A DNA stretch of 64,000 nucleotides. Source: an uncultured Fidelibacterota bacterium. GTDB lineage: Bacteria > Fidelibacterota > UBA8477 > JABMPR01. Below are positions 38,845-49,162 of this stretch, one piece after another (position 1 is the first letter of the stretch; each line of letters opens with the position of its first letter). The stretch lies in contig CALBFA010000068.1 of NCBI GenBank assembly GCA_937888365.1, positions 1 to 64,000 of the forward strand. The letters are read 5' to 3'. The translations under genes and the position numbers were made by a program. Under the pieces are notes generated by a model. That model ran no database searches and was not told where the DNA came from. It saw only the letters and a list, made by a program, of their open reading frames with translations.

Positions 38845-40362
38845 ATGACGAAACGATTTACAAAAATTCTAATCGCTAATCGGGGTGAAATTGCGCTCCG
38901 TGTTATGCGAACATGCCGCGAAATGGGTATTAAAACAGTCGCAGTATTTTCAGAAGCGGATCGAAGGGCTGGCCATGTTCTTTTTGCTGACGAAGCCTAT
39001 TATATTGGACCTTCTCCCTCCAACGAAAGCTATTTAAAATATGAAACGATTCTCGAGGTCGCCTTAAAAGCAAGCGTTTCAGCGATACATCCTGGATATG
39101 GATTTTTGTCGGAGAATACTGATTTTGCGGCAAAAGTGACGGCATCTGGCATCACATTCATTGGGCCTCCTTCTGAAGCGATACGATTGATGGGGGATAA
39201 AACGATGGCGCGCCAAGCCATGATTAAGGCCAATATTCCCGTCGTACCTGGCACCGAAAAACCGATCGACAATACGGGTGATGCGTTACGCGTTGCGGAA
39301 AATATCGGATTTCCTGTTCTGATCAAAGCAGCTGGTGGCGGTGGCGGGAAAGGCATGCGAATCGTCGAGAAAAAAGAAGAATTTATGGAAGCCGTAAGCC
39401 GCGCTCAAGGCGAAGCAAAAAGCGCTTTTAGCGATTCACGTGTTTATATCGAAAAATATCTCGAAGAACCGCATCATATCGAATTTCAAATTTTGGCCGA
39501 CGCTCATGGCAATATTGTGCATTTAGGTGAGCGCGAATGTTCCATTCAACGACGCTACCAAAAAGTTGTTGAAGAATCCCCTTCTGTATTTATTGATGAT
39601 AAAATCCGCGAGGCAATGGGGAAAGTCGCTATTAGCGTGGCAAAATCGTGTCAATATCTCGGGGCTGGGACTGTAGAATTCCTCGTTGATAAACATCGGC
39701 AATTTTATTTTTTAGAGATGAATACGCGGCTACAAGTGGAGCATCCTGTCACAGAGATGGTAACGGGCATCGATCTCGTGGCGGAGCAAATCCGCATCGC
39801 CGAAGGTCACCCAATTTCATTTAAGCAGGAAGATATTCGACACAACGGACACGCAATCGAATGTCGCATCTATGCGGAAGATGCGAAAAATAATTTCGCA
39901 CCTTCCATTGGTACGATTCATCACCTCTTTACGCCTGACGGCCCTGGGACACGTCTTGATAGCGCTCTTTACGCAGGCCAACAGGTGACGCCATACTATG
40001 ATCCGATGTTGGGAAAACTCATTACGTGGGGGAGAAATCGCGAAGACGCATTGCGTCGCATGGATAGAGCATTGTCCGAATTTTTCATTTCAGGCATTGA
40101 GACCAGCATTTCTTTTTGCCGAGCTGTCATCAATCATCCGCGCTTTCAATCAGGGACATACGACACTCATTTTTATAAACATTTTTGTGATGACTTAGTC
40201 GAAAGTATGATGGCTCATGACGAAGAGACATTCATCGCAGCAGCGGGAACGCACATATTTTCCGAGACGAAGATACATAGTTCGGAGCAATCAGCTTATT
40301 CTACAGCCTCTGAACGTCCCTCAAATTGGGTGATGGCAAATCGGAAAGGACTCGACAGATGA
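38845..40362 (+). CDS. accC: biotin carboxylase subunit of an acyl-CoA carboxylase
   Basis: 505 residues. It has the biotin carboxylase start ILIANRGEIALRVMRTCREMG, HPGYGFLSEN, the ATP-grasp glycine loop AAGGGGGKGMRIV, and MNTRLQVEHPVTEMVTG. About 50 extra residues at the C-terminus have no family equivalent in AccC. It carboxylates biotin on the partner protein encoded by the overlapping next gene (ATGA). Position beside methylmalonyl-CoA mutase suggests a propionyl-CoA carboxylase (inference); the carboxyltransferase subunit is not in the window. Confidence 0.92.
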   Translation: MTKRFTKILIANRGEIALRVMRTCREMGIKTVAVFSEADRRAGHVLFADEAYYIGPSPSNESYLKYETILEVALKASVSAIHPGYGFLSENTDFAAKVTASGITFIGPPSEAIRLMGDKTMARQAMIKANIPVVPGTEKPIDNTGDALRVAENIGFPVLIKAAGGGGGKGMRIVEKKEEFMEAVSRAQGEAKSAFSDSRVYIEKYLEEPHHIEFQILADAHGNIVHLGERECSIQRRYQKVVEESPSVFIDDKIREAMGKVAISVAKSCQYLGAGTVEFLVDKHRQFYFLEMNTRLQVEHPVTEMVTGIDLVAEQIRIAEGHPISFKQEDIRHNGHAIECRIYAEDAKNNFAPSIGTIHHLFTPDGPGTRLDSALYAGQQVTPYYDPMLGKLITWGRNREDALRRMDRALSEFFISGIETSISFCRAVINHPRFQSGTYDTHFYKHFCDDLVESMMAHDEETFIAAAGTHIFSETKIHSSEQSAYSTASERPSNWVMANRKGLDR

Positions 40363-40859
40363 GATACATAATTCAATCAAACGATATGAAGGCGGATTTA
40401 CAGAGCCATTCCCAAAATGGTGACTTTTCGATTTCGATGAAGGACCATGATATCCCGTTTGACATTTCGCTGATTCAACCCAATCTATATAGCGTCATTG
40501 TTGAGGGTCGTTCTTTCGTAATCGCCATCCCAAAATTGGCGGGAGAAGAAATCCATATAAATGGGAAAAATATTTTATTGGAGATCCAAGACGAGATACA
40601 AATTCGTCTCAAGGAAATGGGATGGGAAGAATCGGTACAAAAGAATGCAGGTGAAATAAAAGCACAGATTCCTGGTTTAATAACGCATTTTTTTCATCAG
40701 GTCGGTGATGAAGTAAAGCAAAATGATGCATTATTTTTAATGGAAGCTATGAAAATGGAAAATGAAATTAAAGCTCCAATTTCTGGAGTTATCAAAAAAA
40801 TAAATATTGAAATTGGATCGGGTGTTGAAAAAGGCGCTCTGATAATGGAAATTGTATAA
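40359..40859 (+). CDS. biotinyl carrier protein of acyl-CoA carboxylase
   Basis: 166 residues from the chosen start. The C-terminal 75 residues form a biotinyl domain with the EAMKMEN biotinylation motif (Lys is the attachment site); the first 90 residues resemble the linker domain found between carboxylase parts in propionyl-CoA or oxaloacetate-type enzymes. The ATG at 40359 overlaps the accC stop as ATGA and has AAAGGA upstream; the track's earlier GTG lies inside accC and is not needed. The birA gene four positions downstream probably encodes the ligase that biotinylates it. Confidence 0.9.
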   Translation: MRYIIQSNDMKADLQSHSQNGDFSISMKDHDIPFDISLIQPNLYSVIVEGRSFVIAIPKLAGEEIHINGKNILLEIQDEIQIRLKEMGWEESVQKNAGEIKAQIPGLITHFFHQVGDEVKQNDALFLMEAMKMENEIKAPISGVIKKINIEIGSGVEKGALIMEIV

Positions 40860-40872
40860 GGAGATTTTTTAA

Positions 40873-41610
40873 ATGGGTTCGATGGGAAAAATAATTGGAG
40901 CAGGATTAGGTTGGGCATTTTTAGGACCAATCGGAGGATTAATTGGCTATTGGATTGGTTCACAAGTTGATCAAGGCGATTTAGAAAATTATAAGAAAAG
41001 TACAGGGCATCCTTATGCGTCTGGACCAACCCAGTCTGGTGACTTTTCAGTTGCTATTCTTGTACTTCTCGCGAAAGTTTTAAAAGCAGATAATCGCGTT
41101 TTAAAATCAGAATTGGAATACGTTAAAACATTTCTGTTAAGGAGTTTCGGTCAAGTTCAAGCCCGAGAAATGATGCTTCTTCTGAAGAATTTACTGGAAC
41201 AAGACTATCTAATCAAGGATGTCGCGCAACAAATTAATGAGAATATGAACCAAGCTGAAAAGCTTCAACTCATTCATGTTTTATTTGGTGTAAGTCAGGC
41301 TGACGGCGATATTCATCCTAAAGAAGTACGTGTTATTACGGAAATTTCGAACTATTTGCATATTTCAAAGCGAGATTTCGAATCCATCAAAGCGATGTTT
41401 ATTAAGTCTGTTTCGTCCTCTTACAAAATCCTTGAAGTTGATGAAAATGCCAGTAATGAAGCCATCAAAAAAGCATATAAAGATTTAGCGCTTAAATTTC
41501 ATCCGGATAAAGTACAGCATTTAGGTGAGGATATTCGCAAATTGGCGGAAGAAAAATTTAAGCTTATTTCTCAGGCCTATCAAGAGATTCGAGTTGAAAG
41601 AGGTTTTTAA
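40873..41610 (+). CDS. DjlA-like TerB plus J-domain co-chaperone
   Basis: 245 residues. A Gly-rich N-terminal hydrophobic segment ([21 protein letters not shown]) could insert in the membrane. Residues about 55-170 match a TerB-like helical domain ([35 protein letters not shown]), and residues 178-245 are a J domain with HPDK ([13 protein letters not shown]). This is the architecture of DjlA, a DnaK co-chaperone. AAGGAG precedes the start. Its stop overlaps the start of the mutase gene (TAATG). Being between carboxylase and mutase genes is unusual and may mean a role in their folding (inference). Confidence 0.85.
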   Translation: MGSMGKIIGAGLGWAFLGPIGGLIGYWIGSQVDQGDLENYKKSTGHPYASGPTQSGDFSVAILVLLAKVLKADNRVLKSELEYVKTFLLRSFGQVQAREMMLLLKNLLEQDYLIKDVAQQINENMNQAEKLQLIHVLFGVSQADGDIHPKEVRVITEISNYLHISKRDFESIKAMFIKSVSSSYKILEVDENASNEAIKKAYKDLALKFHPDKVQHLGEDIRKLAEEKFKLISQAYQEIRVERGF

Positions 41611-43103
41611 TGACACCAAATAGCGGCGCGGGGAAATACCCATTTACACGGGGAATTTATGGAGAAATGTATAAATCTCGACTTTGGACGATGCGTCAGT
41701 ACGCAGGTTTCTCTACAGCTGAAGACTCGAATAAACGCTATCAATATTTACTGGAAAGTGGCACAACAGGACTGTCTGTCGCCTTCGATTTGCCGACTCA
41801 AATAGGCTATGACTCCGATCATGAATTTGCCGAGGGCGAAGTTGGCAAAGTTGGCGTGCCGATTTCATCTATCGCTGACATGGAGATATTATTCAAGGAT
41901 ATTCCTCTTGATAAAGTTTCTACATCGATGACGATTAATTCAACGGCGAGCATTTTATTGGCTTTTTATATTGTTGTTGCGGAAAAGCAAGGCGTCCCTA
42001 AAGAAAAGCTGACGGGAACGATTCAAAATGATATTCTTAAAGAATATATCGCGCGAGGAACCTATATATTTCCGCCTGAGCCATCACTTCGCATCGTGAC
42101 GGATATTATTGAATATTGCTCGAAATATTTACCTAAATTTAATACTATTAGTATCTCCGGCTACCATATCCGAGAGGCTGGATCGACTGCCGCCCAAGAA
42201 TTAGCGTTTACATTTGCTAATGGTATCGCCTATGTCGAAAGCGCCATTAAAGCAGGATTAGACGTCAACACTTTCGGCAAGCGCTTATCATTTTTTTGGA
42301 ATGCCCATAACGATTTTTTAGAGGAAATTGCAAAGTTCAGAACGTCACGTACGATTTGGGCTAAAATCATGAAAGAGCGATTCGGCGCGACGGATCCGAA
42401 AGCGATGATGTGTCGATTTCATACTCAAACAGGCGGTTCAACACTCACCGCTCAACAAATCGAAAATAATACCGTCCGTGTTGCCTTGCAGGCGATGGCG
42501 GCTGTTTTGGGCGGTACGCAGTCTCTACATACGAATTCACGCGATGAGGCCCTTGCACTACCTTCAGAGGACTCCGTTCGTCTGGCGTTACGAACGCAAC
42601 AAATAATAGCTCACGAAAGTGGCGTCACCCAGTATGTCGATCCCCTGGCTGGCTCTGAAGTCATTGAAAACCTATGCACAAAACTAGAGACCCAAGTTTG
42701 GGATTATTTGAAACAAATTGATGAATTGGGCGGTGCCGTCTCGGCTATTGAATCAGGATTTTTTCATCATGAAATTTCGTCCAGTTCGTATAGTGACCAA
42801 AAAGCGATTGAGAGCGGTGAATCAATTATTGTGGGGATGAATAAATTTCAAGTCAAAGAAGAAACCGACCCACAATTGCTTAAGCTCGACTTGCACGCCA
42901 CAGAGCGGCAAATACATCGACTAAAAGATTTTAAAATCAATCGAGATAGTCAGAATTTAGATCAGAAACTCGCTCAAATAAAACATGTGGCAAGTTCAAG
43001 CGAGAATTTGATGCCTGCCATTATCGAAGCCGTTCGGAGTGGTGCGACGATAGGTGAAATATCAGATACTTTACGAGACGTTTTTGGCGAATATAAAGGA
43101 TAA
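41610..43103 (+). CDS. methylmalonyl-CoA mutase large-subunit catalytic domain
   Basis: 497 residues covering the TIM-barrel part of acyl-CoA mutases: [64 protein letters not shown] and [15 protein letters not shown]. The C-terminal cobalamin-binding domain (DxHxxG) is absent, so it needs a separate small subunit, not seen in the window. It would turn (R)-methylmalonyl-CoA into succinyl-CoA, joining propionyl-CoA from branched-chain amino acids or odd fatty acids to the TCA cycle. The wording [16 protein letters not shown]-like ([20 protein letters not shown]) fits methylmalonyl- rather than isobutyryl-CoA mutase, though the latter is not excluded. Confidence 0.9.
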   Translation: MTPNSGAGKYPFTRGIYGEMYKSRLWTMRQYAGFSTAEDSNKRYQYLLESGTTGLSVAFDLPTQIGYDSDHEFAEGEVGKVGVPISSIADMEILFKDIPLDKVSTSMTINSTASILLAFYIVVAEKQGVPKEKLTGTIQNDILKEYIARGTYIFPPEPSLRIVTDIIEYCSKYLPKFNTISISGYHIREAGSTAAQELAFTFANGIAYVESAIKAGLDVNTFGKRLSFFWNAHNDFLEEIAKFRTSRTIWAKIMKERFGATDPKAMMCRFHTQTGGSTLTAQQIENNTVRVALQAMAAVLGGTQSLHTNSRDEALALPSEDSVRLALRTQQIIAHESGVTQYVDPLAGSEVIENLCTKLETQVWDYLKQIDELGGAVSAIESGFFHHEISSSSYSDQKAIESGESIIVGMNKFQVKEETDPQLLKLDLHATERQIHRLKDFKINRDSQNLDQKLAQIKHVASSSENLMPAIIEAVRSGATIGEISDTLRDVFGEYKG

Positions 43104-43872
43104 TCCGTCTCTTTATATTCCGGGAATCCTACCATCTTGGATTTCTTCCTCTCAATATTTTTCTACAATTGACAGTACAAATATAGAAGCATGGCGTTCA
43201 TTTAAAACGAATTTTACAGGCAATCACCTAATTATTGCAAGAGAACAGATGGCAGGTAAAGGCCAGCGAGGACGCAAATGGCACTCTTTGCCCAAAGGTC
43301 TATGGATGTCTTTGCTCGTGACAGATAAAAAACTTTTAGATCATTTTTCTACACGTATAACTTTGGATTGTGGACTGGCGATTCTTGAAAGTCTTGCTGA
43401 ACTTATTCAAGGTGATATTAAATTAAAATGGCCCAATGATATATATTTAAATGGTAAAAAATTGGGTGGTATTCTAGTGGAAACACGTTGGCAAGGGAAT
43501 GTTTTATCGGGGGTTGTATTTGGAATTGGTTTAAATATCATGCATGAACGAGATGATTTCCCAGAAGAATTGCGTGATTCAGCGACGTCAATATTGATTG
43601 AGAACAACAAAACGGTTTATCCTTTTGAAATAATGAATCTGTTATTAGCGAATATTTATCAATTTTTAACGAAGCCAATAGTCGAGGCTCAATTTCAGAC
43701 AAAGTGGAAAAAAGTTGCTTTGTGGATCAATGAATCTGTTATCATAAATGAAGATGAGAATGTTTGTGGACTTTTCATGGGTGTTAATAATAATGGTGCA
43801 GCAATGATACGACATAAAATTTCAGGCGAACTTCTTTTAGAGTCGGGAACGATGCGACAGGTCGTAAAATAA
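43054..43872 (+). CDS. birA: biotin-protein ligase
   Basis: About 270 residues with the catalytic motifs of biotin-[acyl-CoA-carboxylase] ligase: [29 protein letters not shown] and GIGLNI. The N-terminal DNA-binding domain of the bifunctional type is missing, so it is a plain ligase. Start choice is uncertain: the GTG at 43054 lies within the mutase gene and a TTG at 43084 is possible; neither has a strong ribosome site, which suggests translational coupling. It should biotinylate the carrier protein encoded upstream in the same operon. Confidence 0.92.
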   Translation: MKYQILYETFLANIKDNPSLYIPGILPSWISSSQYFSTIDSTNIEAWRSFKTNFTGNHLIIAREQMAGKGQRGRKWHSLPKGLWMSLLVTDKKLLDHFSTRITLDCGLAILESLAELIQGDIKLKWPNDIYLNGKKLGGILVETRWQGNVLSGVVFGIGLNIMHERDDFPEELRDSATSILIENNKTVYPFEIMNLLLANIYQFLTKPIVEAQFQTKWKKVALWINESVIINEDENVCGLFMGVNNNGAAMIRHKISGELLLESGTMRQVVK

Positions 43873-43901
43873 AAATAGCTCATTTCTGAGCTATTTTTTT
43901 T
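43871..43901 (+). terminator. terminator after birA
   Basis: Ten-base perfect stem AAATAGCTCA/TGAGCTATTT, loop TTTC, followed by a T-run. It ends the ligA-birA transcript and lies directly before the convergent tRNA gene. Confidence 0.9.
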
Positions 43902-43905
43902 AACG

Positions 43906-43988
43906 TACCGCGGACAGGAGTCGAACCTGCACATCCGAAGGACATTGGATCCTAAATCCAACGCGTCTACCAGTTCCGCCACCACGGC
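43906..43988 (-). tRNA. tRNA-Leu (anticodon TAG)
   Basis: On the minus strand the sequence folds as a class II tRNA: acceptor GCCGTGG pairing with CCGCGGT, D arm with GGAACTGGTAGACGC, anticodon stem TTGGA/TCCAA around TTTAGGA (anticodon TAG), a long variable arm (GTCCTTCGGAT), and T arm GCAGGTTCGAGTCCTGT. It is 83 bases with discriminator A; CCA is not encoded. The ORF at 43695-43985 overlapping it is spurious. Confidence 0.95.
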
Positions 43989-44035
43989 ATTTCTAAAAGC
44001 GGGAGAATATAGATTTCACGAAAATGAAATCAATA

Positions 44036-44064
44036 AAAAAAGCCTCTAAAAAGAGGCTTTTTAA
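44036..44064 (-). terminator. terminator after the cohesin-like T9SS protein
   Basis: An 11-base stem AAAAAGCCTCT/AGAGGCTTTTT with a four-base loop, followed by T on the minus strand, 20 bases beyond the stop at 44083. Confidence 0.88.
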
Positions 44065-44082
44065 TATTAACTAAAGGTAATA

Positions 44083-45393
44083 TTATTTAAGGATTACCAT
44101 CTTTTTATTGTCCACAAAACCGTTTTCGGAAACAAGTCTATAGAGGTAAACACCTGAACCGATTTTAGCGCCGTTGTTGTCTCTTGCATTCCAAAGAACT
44201 GTATAACGTCCTTGTTGTTGAACATCGTTCACAAGGGTACGAATTTCTTGACCAAGGACATTATAAATACTTAGTTGAATAAGTCCATTGCTTGCAACAT
44301 CATAACTGATTTGAGTTGTTGGGTTGAATGGGTTTGGATAATTTTGACTTAGGGCAAACTCTGTTGGCAATTCAAGATTGTCATCAACATCAACAATAAC
44401 GTTTACATACGAACCTTCAGAATAAGAAGGTAATGGAACGCCACCTTGTGCAGCAACAATTAAGTTCGTTACATCTACGTTAATAGGTTGATTAATAGGA
44501 GCACTTGCGCTAATGTTAACAACAACTTTCGCAATTACACCCGAGCCTGAGGGAATAAGTCCACCGCTCATTTCAACACCCAATACCATTATTTGTCCAT
44601 TAACTTCATTCGCTTGAATGCTAAAGTTACTGGCTCTACCGAATGCTTCAACACTGGCAAGCGTTAAGAAATTTGGTGCATCAACTAAATTGAATTGAAA
44701 ACCTTTGACGGGTAATCCATTTTCCATGGAGATATTAAGTTCAGCTGAATAGCCTGGAGAACCACCACTTCCTTCTTCCATAGTTACTAAAATTCCGCCA
44801 ACCGTTGCTTGACCGCCAAACCAGTTTGTTGGGACAGCATTTCCATCAGGATCTGAAACAACGAGTAAGAATTGTGGTTCAGCATTTAAGAGTTCATGAA
44901 ATTGTAAACCGATGACATCATCAACTAAGTTGCTAGGCACCGTAAAAGTAATGTATAAAATAGGCTCATTCCCAGCAGGAATGACACGACCGCCAGAATG
45001 ATAGACTAAAACACTCACCGTCGTATCGCGATCATTGAAATCTACTGAAAAAGCAGAATCCCATACGCCATTATTATTGGCATCTGTCCATGGTTCACCA
45101 GCATCATACTGACCATTACCGGCTGAGCCAGGGACACCGTTTCCAATGTCTTCAAAAGCTTCAGCAGCAGTTCTACCAAATGCGCTTACGCCCAAAACAG
45201 ATAAACGATTGGGCATGTCTTTTAAACTAAATTGAATTGCACCTACTTCGTTTGCATTTTCTAAGTTGATAGGGACACTCAAATAAGCTGTACCATTTGG
45301 AACAGATGTATTAATGACAGAAATATTGTTCTGAGCAAAACTAATAGCCGAGATTAAAAGTGTTCCAAGTAAAACTACAAAACTCTTGTGCAT
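44083..45393 (-). CDS. secreted protein with two cohesin-like domains and T9SS sorting tail
   Basis: 436 residues with a signal peptide (to about SFAQ). Residues about 24-200 and 213-333 are two related beta-sandwich units of the cohesin type (VGAIQFSLKDMPNRL ... SVLVYHSGGRVIPAG ... ILYITFTV; KGFQFNLVDAPNFLTL ... LGVEMSGGLIPSG). The first carries an inserted Asp/Asn-rich, probably calcium-binding loop (GQYDAGEPWTDANNNGVWD). Residues 345-436 are a type IX sorting domain (NYPNPFNPTTQISYDV ... NKKMVILK). It should be a surface or released scaffold or adhesin. GGAGGA precedes the start, and it is a single-gene transcript. Whether it binds dockerins is untested. Confidence 0.8.
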   Translation of the reverse strand: MHKSFVVLLGTLLISAISFAQNNISVINTSVPNGTAYLSVPINLENANEVGAIQFSLKDMPNRLSVLGVSAFGRTAAEAFEDIGNGVPGSAGNGQYDAGEPWTDANNNGVWDSAFSVDFNDRDTTVSVLVYHSGGRVIPAGNEPILYITFTVPSNLVDDVIGLQFHELLNAEPQFLLVVSDPDGNAVPTNWFGGQATVGGILVTMEEGSGGSPGYSAELNISMENGLPVKGFQFNLVDAPNFLTLASVEAFGRASNFSIQANEVNGQIMVLGVEMSGGLIPSGSGVIAKVVVNISASAPINQPINVDVTNLIVAAQGGVPLPSYSEGSYVNVIVDVDDNLELPTEFALSQNYPNPFNPTTQISYDVASNGLIQLSIYNVLGQEIRTLVNDVQQQGRYTVLWNARDNNGAKIGSGVYLYRLVSENGFVDNKKMVILK

Positions 45394-45573
45394 AATTCCT
45401 CCACGCTTAAAAGCGCCAATAATATTATTTCAAATTCAATTCGGGCGGGTCCAAGTATCATCGTTCTCATTGCTCCGAATGTGGCTTAAAATAACGTTCG
45501 CGTTTATCGAAACAATTCTTTTTTACCAATGAATATCCTGTGATTGAATTGTTAAGGCTTATATCACATTGCA

Positions 45574-48500
45574 TTATTCAGCCGTTTTTCCATGACATTT
45601 TTTATACTTCTTCCCGCTACCACAAGGGCATGGGTCGTTCCTCCCAATTTTTTGCTCTATTCTCACAGGTGCTAGTTTTTCAGTATTAGGCGCAACGCGT
45701 TGAGGTATTCCGCTTTGTTCTTGCGAAAGACCTGAACGTTGGGCTTGGCTAAATGCCATACCGTCAGCGCTAGCATGTTGAACCGAAATATTACGAGGTG
45801 TTGTTCCTTGTCTAAACATGGGACGGTTTTGTTCAACAATTCTAGCATGGAAGAAGAGCTTTAATACTTCCCTGTCAATTAAGTCAAGAAGTTTAGAGAA
45901 AATCCCAAAACCTTCTCTTTTATATTCTATCAATGGATCTTTTTGTCCTACGGCTCTGAGATTAATCCCTTCGCGTAGTTGATCCATTTCGTATAAATGC
46001 TCACGCCATTTTTCGTCCGTCACTCTTAAGGCAACGAATTGTTGTAAGCGATTTACTTGTTGCGCGTCTCCACTAATTTGTTTTTTCATTTCATAGGATT
46101 TCAAGACCGCGTTCAAAACATCGTCACTCAAAGATTCTTTTAGAATGCCTTCTGGATCTTTGTCATATTGAGTTAGGGTGACGGAAGCCAGTTCAAGTTT
46201 TAAGCCGTCCCAATCCCATAATTCGTGATTGTTTTCACCATGGGTATAGTTGTCAACTGCAGCATCTACAAAATTTTGGAGCATTTCCGAATATTCATCT
46301 TCAATATTCTCGCCGTCCAAAATAATGGATCGACGATCATAGACGATTTCCCGCTGTTGATTCATCACATCATCATATTCCAAAAGGTGTTTACGTATTC
46401 CAAAGTTGCGTGCTTCGACTTTTTTCTGAGCGCGTTCCACAGCTTTTGTTACCATGCCTGCGGTGATGACTTCCCCTTCGGGCAGACCTAATTTGTCCAT
46501 AATCCCCGCAAGACGTTCAGGTGCGAATAAGCGCATCAAGTCATCTTCTAAGGATAGAAAAAATACGGAATCACCTGGATCCCCCTGACGACCCGCACGA
46601 CCTCTAAGCTGCAAGTCAATCCGACGACTTTCATGACGTTCCGTTCCGATAATACGCAGACCACCAAGTTCTTTAACGCCTTCTCCTAGTTTAATATCCG
46701 TACCGCGACCAGCCATATTCGTCGCAATTGTAATGGAAAATTTGTGACCCGCACGTGCAACAATTTCAGCTTCTTTGCCATGTTGTTTAGCATTTAATAC
46801 ATTGTGAGGGACTTTCGCCCTTTTTAACATTCTCGACAAGGTTTCAGAGACATCAACCGTAATGGTTCCCACCAAAACAGGCTGACCTTTTTGATACGAA
46901 TGAATCACCTCTTGAATGACTGCATTATATTTTTCACGACGCGTTTTGTAGAGTTGGTCTTCTAAATCTTGTCGTACAATAGGTCTATTTGTCGGTACTT
47001 CCACCACATCTAATTTATAAATCGAATAAAATTCTTCTGCTTCCGTGAGGGCTGTACCTGTCATCCCGGCTAATTTTTGGTACATCCGAAAATAATTTTG
47101 TAGCGTAATGGTCGCTAAAGTCTGGGATTCCTTTTCAATTTTAACATTTTCCTTGGCTTCCAATGCTTGATGGAGACCATCACTGTATCGACGCCCTGCT
47201 AAAATTCGACCGGTAAATTCATCGACAATAAAGACTTTCCCATTTTGCACAACATAATCAATATCTTTTTCAAATAAGGAGTAAGCTTTGAGAAGTTGAG
47301 ACATATTATGAATTGTCTCGCTTCTTTGCCCATGAAGCTCATGTAATTTTTCTTTAGCTTTATTCTTTTCAACCGTATCTAAATCGTCATTTTGATCTAT
47401 CGTATCTAATTCTGTACCTAAATCGGGGATAATAAACATATCAGGATTATTAGGAGATAAAGCCTCGCGCCCCATATCCGTCAGGTCAACAATATTTTGA
47501 CGTTCGTCTATGGTGTAATAGAGTTGCTCATCAAGAATATGCGTATTTTTATCTCGCATATAGTCATTTTCAACTTGTTGCTCCAGTTTTTTTAGACCTG
47601 TTTCTTGATAGAGTTTTAATAATTTTTTGTTCTTTGGAGCGCCTTTGCGAGCTTTTAAAATTAATTCGCCTGCTTCATATTGACGTTCTGGATCTTCCAA
47701 AGCAACTTCTGCTTCGGCAAGTATCGAATTGACAAGTTGCATTTGTTTTTTTACGAGAAAATCAACGGTGGGTCGTAAATCCAAATATCTCTTTTGCACT
47801 TCCGATTCGACAACTCCAGATATGATGAGCGGTGTTCGTGCCTCATCAATTAAAATGGAGTCAACTTCATCAACGATAGCATAATAATGATCGCGTTGAA
47901 CTTTATCTTCTAATGTTGATGCCATATTGTCACGCAAATAATCAAAGCCAAATTCCGAATTGGTACCATAGGTAACATCGCAAGCATACATGTCACGGCG
48001 CTTATCAGGCGTCATTTGATTCAGAATGACACCCACTTCTAAGCCCATAAATTCTAAAATAGATCCCATCCATTGAGAATCACGTTCGGCGAGATAATCA
48101 TTCACCGTTACAACATGGACGCCTCTAGACGCCAATGCATTTAGATATATCGGCAATGTCGCCACTAAGGTTTTGCCCTCGCCTGTTTTCATCTCGGCAA
48201 TTTTGCCATCGTGAAGTACTTTTCCACCAAGAAGCTGGACATCATAAGGAATCATTTCCCAAACCATTTCTTGACTGACAACATTGATGGTCGTGCCACT
48301 TAATAAGGTTGTACCATGTTTAAGAAGCGCAAAAGCTTCAGGCAAAATTTGATTCAAATATTTCTGTTCACTCTCAAAAACTAATTTTTTTAATTCTTTA
48401 GCGGATATTTCATCCTCTATATTGGATTCTAGAAACGCTTCTCGTACGTCCGATAGTTCCTTCTTCCAATATGCAGTTTTGTCAATAATATCACTTTGCG

Positions 48501-48621
48501 TAAAATTTGAAAAAGAATCGTAACTGGCGTGAATTGATTCTAAGAGTGGCGCTAACGCTTTCATTTCACGTTCTGACTTTGTGCCGCCTATAATTTTGGT
48601 AATAATTTTTTTAAACATCAT
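45574..48621 (-). CDS. secA: preprotein translocase ATPase SecA
   Basis: 1015 residues. Walker [14 protein letters not shown]-type box [14 protein letters not shown], the [14 protein letters not shown] motif and the C-terminal zinc-binding [18 protein letters not shown] identify SecA. It is longer than the Escherichia coli protein (901), chiefly by an insertion of about 90-100 residues in the first nucleotide-binding/preprotein region (around 290-400). It drives signal-peptide proteins through SecYEG, the first step of export for the T9SS substrates in this window. A terminator lies between it and nusB, so it has its own promoter. Confidence 0.97.
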   Translation of the reverse strand: MMFKKIITKIIGGTKSEREMKALAPLLESIHASYDSFSNFTQSDIIDKTAYWKKELSDVREAFLESNIEDEISAKELKKLVFESEQKYLNQILPEAFALLKHGTTLLSGTTINVVSQEMVWEMIPYDVQLLGGKVLHDGKIAEMKTGEGKTLVATLPIYLNALASRGVHVVTVNDYLAERDSQWMGSILEFMGLEVGVILNQMTPDKRRDMYACDVTYGTNSEFGFDYLRDNMASTLEDKVQRDHYYAIVDEVDSILIDEARTPLIISGVVESEVQKRYLDLRPTVDFLVKKQMQLVNSILAEAEVALEDPERQYEAGELILKARKGAPKNKKLLKLYQETGLKKLEQQVENDYMRDKNTHILDEQLYYTIDERQNIVDLTDMGREALSPNNPDMFIIPDLGTELDTIDQNDDLDTVEKNKAKEKLHELHGQRSETIHNMSQLLKAYSLFEKDIDYVVQNGKVFIVDEFTGRILAGRRYSDGLHQALEAKENVKIEKESQTLATITLQNYFRMYQKLAGMTGTALTEAEEFYSIYKLDVVEVPTNRPIVRQDLEDQLYKTRREKYNAVIQEVIHSYQKGQPVLVGTITVDVSETLSRMLKRAKVPHNVLNAKQHGKEAEIVARAGHKFSITIATNMAGRGTDIKLGEGVKELGGLRIIGTERHESRRIDLQLRGRAGRQGDPGDSVFFLSLEDDLMRLFAPERLAGIMDKLGLPEGEVITAGMVTKAVERAQKKVEARNFGIRKHLLEYDDVMNQQREIVYDRRSIILDGENIEDEYSEMLQNFVDAAVDNYTHGENNHELWDWDGLKLELASVTLTQYDKDPEGILKESLSDDVLNAVLKSYEMKKQISGDAQQVNRLQQFVALRVTDEKWREHLYEMDQLREGINLRAVGQKDPLIEYKREGFGIFSKLLDLIDREVLKLFFHARIVEQNRPMFRQGTTPRNISVQHASADGMAFSQAQRSGLSQEQSGIPQRVAPNTEKLAPVRIEQKIGRNDPCPCGSGKKYKKCHGKTAE

Positions 48622-48652
48622 CTCTATATATTTTCGTTTGTGTTTGAACTAT

Positions 48653-48685
48653 AAAAAAACGGGGTGATATCTAAATACCACCCCG
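48653..48685 (-). terminator. terminator after nusB
   Basis: Nine-base stem CGGGGTGGT/ATCACCCCG (one wobble) with a seven-base T-run on the minus strand, 43 bases beyond the nusB stop and before secA. Confidence 0.85.
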
Positions 48686-48727
48686 CGATTATAATAGTTT
48701 TTTCTCAAATCGTAAGTGATAATTGAG

Positions 48728-49156
48728 TTAGAAAAGTTTGAATTTTTCTCCTTCCAAACCTGAATTGAGAACAGCATCAAGAATACCGTTAATAAAACTA
48801 CTACTCTCCGTCGTGCTGTAGATTTTAGCAATTTCAATGGCTTCAGAAATCGAGACTTTGGGTGGAATATCTTCAAAATAAAAGAATTCAGCAAGTGCCA
48901 TTCGTAATATCAATCTATCAATAATAGCAATTCTGTCTAAATCCCAATTTTTTGATTTATCACGGATGATCTCATCAAATTCTTTTCGATGTGCTACGGA
49001 TTGTTGTACAATGGCATCCGCCAATTCCAACAACGGCTTAGAAAGATTGCTATTAACGGCCAATCTCTCAAACGTCGTATCGAGATTTTCATCCAGTAAC
49101 TCATGTGCATAAGAAACTTGAACTACAAATTCTCGTGCTTTTCTTCTTTCTTGCAT
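48728..49156 (-). CDS. nusB: transcription antitermination factor NusB
   Basis: 142 residues, all helical, starting RRKAREFVVQVSYAHEL and ending with PPKVSISEAIEIAKIYSTTESSSFINGILDAV, the NusB C-terminal signature. It binds boxA RNA with NusE for antitermination of rRNA operons. AAGGA precedes the start. It is six bases downstream of the leucine-dehydrogenase-like gene, so it probably ends the amino-acid/acyl-CoA operon and is followed by a terminator. Confidence 0.93.
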   Translation of the reverse strand: MQERRKAREFVVQVSYAHELLDENLDTTFERLAVNSNLSKPLLELADAIVQQSVAHRKEFDEIIRDKSKNWDLDRIAIIDRLILRMALAEFFYFEDIPPKVSISEAIEIAKIYSTTESSSFINGILDAVLNSGLEGEKFKLF

Positions 49157-49162
49157 AATTCC

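Noticed and set aside
43695-43985. 96-codon ORF on the minus strand over birA and the tRNA
   Set aside because: It reads through tRNA-Leu and antisense to birA; a common tRNA-derived false ORF.
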